NCBI GenBank assembly: GCA_910578515.1
Contig: CAJTQR010000003.1
Span: forward strand, 434,001 to 498,000
Source: an uncultured Duncaniella sp.
GTDB lineage: Bacteria; Bacteroidota; Bacteroidia; Bacteroidales; Muribaculaceae
Direction: 5' to 3'
Length of the DNA stretch: 64,000 nucleotides
Below the pieces are notes generated by a model, which was given only the letters and a program-made list of their open reading frames with translations, was not told where the DNA came from and did no database searches. Both the position numbers and the translations under genes were made by a program. Shown in pieces: positions 59,742 to 64,000 of the stretch (within the stretch, counting starts at the first letter, position 1; the number at the start of each line of letters is the position of its first letter).

Positions 59742-61007
59742 TCAGAGAAGCAGACAGGCATCCCCGTAAGAGAGGAAACGGTAGGCGGGGTCGGCGAGTG
59801 CATAGGTGTAGAGGTCGCGCCACGAGGGTGAGGTGGCTGATTGCGAGAGGAAGGCGGAGACCAGCAGAAGCAGGGTGGAGCGCGGCTGATGGAAATTAGT
59901 CACCATCCCTTTCACTATTCTGTAGCGGTAGCCCGGTGCTATCATCAGGCGTGTGGATGCTATGAATGTATCCTCGCCGGTGGCATCGAGATGGCGCAGC
60001 ATGGCTTCCATAGCCTCACTGACCGGGAGGTCGGGATGAGTCTCGGCTGTGTTGGCAGTTTGAGCAGTGGCGACAGGTAAATATGGGTACCATTGGGGGA
60101 GGATGTCGGCAGGAAGTCCCTGATGGAGACGGCATCCCAGATGATACAGGCTTTCGAGTGTGCGCACGGAAGTGGTGCCTACGGCTATGACACGGCGTTG
60201 ACTCTCGGCAAGTTCACGGATGAGCGTGCGGGGCACGGCTATAAATTCGCTGTGCATCTCATGCTCGCCTATGGTGTCGCTCTTGACCGGCTGGAATGTG
60301 CCAGCACCCACATGGAGTGTGAGCTCGCGGCGGGGTATGTCGCGGCTATCTATTGCGGAGAGCACCTCGGGGGTGAAATGGAGCCCGGCGGTAGGGGCCG
60401 CTACCGAGCCTTCGATATGGCTGAAAATGGTCTGATAGTCAGAAGTGTCGCTCGCTTCAGTGCCTCGGTTTAGGTAAGGCGGGATGGGGATTTCGCCCAC
60501 TGCGGAAATGATACGGCTGAAGGTCACCTCGGGTGCATCCCATGAAAACTCAACTACTGAGGTGTTGCCCGACCGCTCAATGCGTGTGGCAGAGAGTGTG
60601 AAATCAGTCCCGTCGATGTTCAGAGGCATGGTGAGAGAGCCGCTTTTCCAACGTTTGGAATTTCCTACGAAGCAGGTCCATGAGCAGCGGGAGGTTGAGG
60701 CGAAGCTGACAGCATAGTCGGCGGGGGTGTGTGGTTCGAGGCAAAACACTTCGATGGTGGCGCCTGTTCCGTCGTCGCCTTTGCGGAAACGCAGACGGGC
60801 GTTGATGACGCGGGTGTTGTTGTAGACCAGCATTGAGTCGGTTGGCAGGATATCAGGCAACTCCTTGAAACGGTGGGTGGATATCTCGCCGGCCGGATTC
60901 TTAACCAGTAGCAGGCACTCATCGCGCTGCGCGAGTGGATGCTTGGCTATGCGTTCGTCGGGTAACGGGTAGTCAAACTCCTCGATTTTGATTTCCCTTA
61001 TGCTCAT
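59742..61007 (-). CDS. queA: tRNA preQ1(34) S-adenosylmethionine ribosyltransferase-isomerase QueA
   Basis: The 421-residue protein has the QueA start (FDYPLPDERIAKHPLAQRDE), the VYNNTRVINARL motif, HVGAGTFQPVKSD and the GTTSVRTLESL and GMVTNFHQPRSTLLLLVSAF segments. It transfers the ribosyl group of SAM to preQ1 in tRNA to make epoxyqueuosine. Longer than proteobacterial QueA (about 356), consistent with insertions seen in Bacteroidetes. Confidence 0.95.
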   Translation of the reverse strand: MSIREIKIEEFDYPLPDERIAKHPLAQRDECLLLVKNPAGEISTHRFKELPDILPTDSMLVYNNTRVINARLRFRKGDDGTGATIEVFCLEPHTPADYAVSFASTSRCSWTCFVGNSKRWKSGSLTMPLNIDGTDFTLSATRIERSGNTSVVEFSWDAPEVTFSRIISAVGEIPIPPYLNRGTEASDTSDYQTIFSHIEGSVAAPTAGLHFTPEVLSAIDSRDIPRRELTLHVGAGTFQPVKSDTIGEHEMHSEFIAVPRTLIRELAESQRRVIAVGTTSVRTLESLYHLGCRLHQGLPADILPQWYPYLPVATAQTANTAETHPDLPVSEAMEAMLRHLDATGEDTFIASTRLMIAPGYRYRIVKGMVTNFHQPRSTLLLLVSAFLSQSATSPSWRDLYTYALADPAYRFLSYGDACLLL

Positions 61008-61071
61008 GTCTCGTAAAAAATTTTTGTCGGTTCGTTTAATCGGGGGTGGCTGACACCCTGTGGATATATGG

Positions 61072-61725
61072 TTATTTGCTGAGCTCGATTAGGTCGGCAA
61101 TGGCTTTCTGCGGGTCAGGAGCGCGGAACACGTAGCTTCCCGCCACCAGTATGTCGGCACCGGCCTCGATGAGTGCGGGAGCTGTTGTGAGGTCTACGCC
61201 GCCATCTATCTCGATGGTGGCTTGTGAGCCGGATGCCATAATCATCTGGCGCAGGTCGCGAACCTTGCTGACGGTGTTCTGAATGAATTTTTGACCGCCG
61301 AATCCGGGATTGACACTCATGAGCAGCACCATGTCGAGGTCTGTTATAATGTCGCGCAGCAACATCACGGGAGTGGCGGGGTTGAGTGTCACTGCGGCAC
61401 GCATCCCTGCATCCTTTATGGAGTGGACCACACGGTGGAGATGGGTACACGCCTCCCAATGCACATTCATGATTGCGGCACCCGCGTCGCGCACCTGTCC
61501 CACAAAGCGTCCCGGGTCCATGACCATCATGTGGACGTCAAGCGGTTTCTCAGCTATTTTGCTGATTGAGGATATGACGGGAAAACCTATGGTGATGTTG
61601 GGCACAAACATGCCGTCCATCACATCGATGTGGATGAGCGAGGCTTCGCTGCGGTCCACCATTTCAACGGCTTCCGCCAGCCGGGCAAAGTCGGCGGCGA
61701 GAAGTGAGGGTGCTACCTGTACCAT
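61072..61725 (-). CDS. rpe: Ribulose-phosphate 3-epimerase
   Basis: The 217-residue TIM barrel has the family motifs APSLLAADFARL, HIDVMDGMFVPNITIG, MVMDPGRFV, SVNPGFGGQKFI and EIDGGVDLTTAP. It interconverts ribulose- and xylulose-5-phosphate in the pentose phosphate pathway. It lies between dedA (79-nt gap) and queA (64-nt gap) on the same strand. Confidence 0.97.
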   Translation of the reverse strand: MVQVAPSLLAADFARLAEAVEMVDRSEASLIHIDVMDGMFVPNITIGFPVISSISKIAEKPLDVHMMVMDPGRFVGQVRDAGAAIMNVHWEACTHLHRVVHSIKDAGMRAAVTLNPATPVMLLRDIITDLDMVLLMSVNPGFGGQKFIQNTVSKVRDLRQMIMASGSQATIEIDGGVDLTTAPALIEAGADILVAGSYVFRAPDPQKAIADLIELSK

Positions 61726-61750
61726 GATGGTGATTGCTTAAGGTTGGTTT

Positions 61751-61778
61751 TTTAGAGTGGAGAGTTTAGAGTGGAGAG
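61751..61778 (+). repeat. Tandem duplication of a 14-bp unit
   Basis: The unit TTTAGAGTGGAGAG occurs twice head-to-tail (61751-61764 and 61765-61778) in the dedA-rpe spacer. It is close to a purine-rich spacer motif and looks like slipped-strand duplication. Confidence 0.7.
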
Positions 61779-61804
61779 TGAGGGATGGCGTGGCTGATAA
61801 TCTG

Positions 61805-62488
61805 TCAGAGCGCCGGGTTCTTGCGCGGCTTGAAAGCGTTCCAGAGTATTACTCCGAGACACACCACGCCGATGGCGAGACCTACGTAGGTGAGGTAATC
61901 ATTGTATTCCTCCACCTTGGCAAACAGCTGTTCCTTGGGCACCACAGTGCCAAGCCAGTAGCCGAGTCCGGCGAGCACCACATTCCATGTCAATGCTCCG
62001 AGTCCGGTGTAGAGCACGAATTTGCCTATGTTCATGCGGGCAAGTCCGGCGGGTATGGAGATGAGCTGACGCACAGCCGGAATCAGTCGGCCGAAGAATG
62101 TCGAGGCAGCGCCATGTTTGTCGAAGTACTCCTCGGCATGGCGTACTTTCGCTTCGTCGATGAGGCAGGCATGACCTATGCGGCTGTTGGCAAATTTATA
62201 GACTATCGGACGCCCTATCCACACCGACAGATAATAGTTGATGAGTGCACCGATGATGGCGCCGGCTGTGGCAAGGACCACTATCATCACTATGTTGACG
62301 TCACCCTTGGTGCATGCGAGATATGCGGCGGGTGGTACGATTACTTCGGATGGGAAGGGAATAAAGGAACTTTCGATTATCATGAACCCCAACACGAGGA
62401 GGTAGACGGTCATTGGTTCAGCCACAAGGAATTTTGCCATGATTCCTGCGGGGTCGAAAATTGCTAAAAGGGGAAGTGTCTCAAGCAT
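61805..62488 (-). CDS. DedA-family inner membrane protein
   Basis: The 227-residue protein has several hydrophobic helices and the DedA signatures: FIPFPSEVIVPPAAYLA, then FFGRLIPAVRQLISIPAGLARM. DedA members are linked to phospholipid or undecaprenyl-phosphate flipping and membrane potential homeostasis. It has its own consensus promoter upstream and likely heads an operon with rpe and queA. Confidence 0.93.
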   Translation of the reverse strand: MLETLPLLAIFDPAGIMAKFLVAEPMTVYLLVLGFMIIESSFIPFPSEVIVPPAAYLACTKGDVNIVMIVVLATAGAIIGALINYYLSVWIGRPIVYKFANSRIGHACLIDEAKVRHAEEYFDKHGAASTFFGRLIPAVRQLISIPAGLARMNIGKFVLYTGLGALTWNVVLAGLGYWLGTVVPKEQLFAKVEEYNDYLTYVGLAIGVVCLGVILWNAFKPRKNPAL

Positions 62489-62608
62489 CTGATTGCGTTT
62501 TAATAGTTGAAATGAAGTTTGTGTTACTGCCGGCTGACGCTGTCAGCTCAGCCGAGGAAATATTTCCTCTAACAGATAACATAGAGCCTGCATCTCAAGT
62601 TCATGATG

Positions 62609-62639
62609 CAAAATTACAAAGTTTCACGGATATATCAAA
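62609..62639 (-). promoter_or_regulatory. Promoter of dedA
   Basis: On the minus strand TTTG (62636-62639), 19 nt, TAATTTTG (62609-62616). The transcript would start near 62602, leaving a leader of about 113 nt. Confidence 0.78.
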
Positions 62640-62670
62640 AAATCAGGGACCGCCTCACGACGCCCCCTGA
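62637..62670 (-). terminator. Terminator of the second LruC gene
   Basis: On the minus strand a stem TCAGGG...CCCTGA (62643-62648 with 62665-62670, GC-rich loop) is followed by six T (62637-62642). These T overlap the dedA -33 box. The rest of the 62489-62788 spacer holds nothing else recognised. Confidence 0.75.
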
Positions 62671-62788
62671 CTGTTTATCCTAATTACTTTATTACTTTGT
62701 TAAGATTAAAAATACGATTAAAATAAATTTAGTGGTTTAAACCATGCTTTTCAAGCTATATCTTAGTGGCAGCAGTGTCAACGGCTGC

Positions 62789-64000
62789 TTATTTGGTCAA
62801 TGGAATCTGATATCCCTTCCATCCGTGTTTCACAACGTGGTCCTGTTCTGTAGCTTTCTGAGAATGGAAGCCAGAATGGGTTGTTCCGTCGAGAGCCCAA
62901 GCGTGGAAACTGTTAGGATGGTAGAAGTATCCTGTGATTGATGTGTTGGTGGGAGTTTTTTCTTCTCCAAGTGCGGGTTGATTAGTATCACCTCTATGAG
63001 TGAAATAGATAGGCGTTTTTTCAGTCGGCCATTCGTAATTGCTTGTGGTTACAAACATTTGTGGTACATTGTTGCCCGCCTGGCTTGTTTGCACAGGAGC
63101 AGTGATGCTTTGAATGGAACCGCCTGGTTGGTCAACTTCCAAGTGGAAACCGCCAAGTCGGTTTGCGCTGATAGAGATGTTGGGGTTGTCGGGAGTTCCT
63201 GACATGGAGAAATCTTCGCTGACCTTAATTCGTACAGTTGCGCCCACTTCAAAACCCTGCACGTTGGTAGGTGTTGTGTACGGTTTCCCGAACCACTGGT
63301 GCCATTCGGTAAATTCTTTGGTGCCGGTGGGGGTATATACGGTATATTGGTCGCCATTTTCATCAGAACCGCCCTTTATCTCAGTTCCGTTGTAGTACAG
63401 ACGTATGGGGAGTGTACCACCTGCGGCAAGAGCTGTGATATAGGCTTCATCCGAACCAGCCACGTGCTGAACACCAAATACAATATCATTGAAGTCATGG
63501 TCAAATGTACCGCCTAAGTCCTCGCATGCAACAATCCAAGGGAATATGGGCTCCTCTTTGGGTTCTTCGGGGTCTTCAACGGTTGTTGGGTCATCGTAGC
63601 CCGGTTCTGCACCGTCAATGAGAAATACAAAATCCTGCATGTCAAAGTCACAACTGGTACGATTATAGGTGTCACCTATTTCACCATCTTCAAAAGAAAG
63701 ATAACGCCAATTGTATTTTTGTCCTATCCATGTAGCAGCTCGGAAGGCTCTATTATTTTCATCTTTAATAAATGCATTATCGGGATATCGCCAAATTTTA
63801 TTTCCTGATTGACTATCCCAATATTCTTCATTTCGTTCAGCTCCTTCAGCTGGAATCCAACGTGTTTTCTCATTTAGGCGGCTTACAGAGTAGAGATAAC
63901 GATTAGTTCCTCGTTTCACGTAGCCTCCATAAGTTTTGGAAATATCGTCAAAATGGACTTTTATGCCTTTACTGATTAAGGCAGGATAATTGTCATCATC
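62789..64000 (-). CDS. LruC/DUF4842-domain protein, partial at window edge
   Basis: The frame is open from the stop at 62789 through the right window edge (404 codons), so the N-terminus is missing; a GTG at 63919 is internal. It contains a degenerate acidic motif CDFDMQDFVF, a linker rich in Pro/Glu (EDPEEPKEEP) and ACEDLGGTFDHDFNDIVFG, then ALAAGGTLPIRLYYN. These align segment by segment with the LruC protein at 1610-4387. The 63.6-64.0 kb part is AT-rich. Confidence 0.85.
   Translation of the reverse strand, partial: DDDNYPALISKGIKVHFDDISKTYGGYVKRGTNRYLYSVSRLNEKTRWIPAEGAERNEEYWDSQSGNKIWRYPDNAFIKDENNRAFRAATWIGQKYNWRYLSFEDGEIGDTYNRTSCDFDMQDFVFLIDGAEPGYDDPTTVEDPEEPKEEPIFPWIVACEDLGGTFDHDFNDIVFGVQHVAGSDEAYITALAAGGTLPIRLYYNGTEIKGGSDENGDQYTVYTPTGTKEFTEWHQWFGKPYTTPTNVQGFEVGATVRIKVSEDFSMSGTPDNPNISISANRLGGFHLEVDQPGGSIQSITAPVQTSQAGNNVPQMFVTTSNYEWPTEKTPIYFTHRGDTNQPALGEEKTPTNTSITGYFYHPNSFHAWALDGTTHSGFHSQKATEQDHVVKHGWKGYQIPLTK

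Noticed and set aside
61757..62467. 236-codon open frame opposite dedA
   Set aside because: Antisense to a clear DedA protein; no promoter or domain supports it.

Overview
This window is chromosomal DNA from a Bacteroidales bacterium, most likely a gut Muribaculaceae-type organism (inferred, not proven). The evidence is a SusC/SusD pair, surface lipoproteins with Ser-Asp-rich export signals, Bacteroidetes-only domain families (LruC/DUF4842, DUF4252, DUF4421, DUF4105, OstA-like), almost no Shine-Dalgarno sequences, and repeated use of the Bacteroidetes primary promoter (TTTG, about 19-21 nt, TAnnTTTG). No tRNA, rRNA, CRISPR array or intact mobile element was seen.

Layout. 1-7.8 kb: a truncated GH28 pectin-type hydrolase, a large LruC-domain surface lipoprotein whose promoter spacer holds a run of ten G, three consecutive hairpins, and a secreted GH2 beta-galactosidase. 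8-12.8 kb: shikimate kinase, a divergent alanine-dehydrogenase-like protein, RNase H with a viroplasmin domain, a membrane-bound LuxR-type regulator, a small lipoprotein and two small membrane proteins. 12.9-21 kb: housekeeping genes rpsA, an OmpA-like protein, a DUF4421 protein, menA, a HIT protein, greA and xerD. 21-26 kb: a tolC-hlyD-ABC2-ABC2 export operon without its own ATPase. 26.3-28.4 kb: an ECF sigma/anti-sigma module bracketed by two DUF4252 proteins, with a plausible autoregulated ECF promoter. 28.6-34.2 kb: an operon of a lipoprotein, YfhO, a small GFGIHSPF protein, a thioredoxin-fold protein without CxxC and a cysteine-enriched Tpx, closed by a strong terminator. 34.3-42.3 kb: a SusC/SusD locus with two further surface lipoproteins and no enzyme or regulator alongside. 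42.5-47.7 kb: maeB, two DUF1573 proteins, meaB. 47.7-59.6 kb: secA and the chain surA - ostA-like - mutL - DUF4105 - phosphatase-fold protein. 59.7-62.5 kb: dedA-rpe-queA. 62.8-64 kb: a second LruC protein running off the end.

The most interesting points are: (i) a PafA-like phosphatase-fold protein that has lost nearly all catalytic and zinc-binding residues yet is translationally coupled to a DUF4105 protease-like gene; (ii) a possible slipped-strand phase-variable promoter on the LruC surface lipoprotein; (iii) the orphan SusCD locus with a three-module, aromatic-rich lipoprotein and a perfect 13-bp palindrome upstream; (iv) the ECF/DUF4252 module; and (v) the unusual redox pair, a Cys-less thioredoxin fold beside a Tpx with extra N-terminal cysteines. 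Functions of the domain-of-unknown-function proteins are not claimed.
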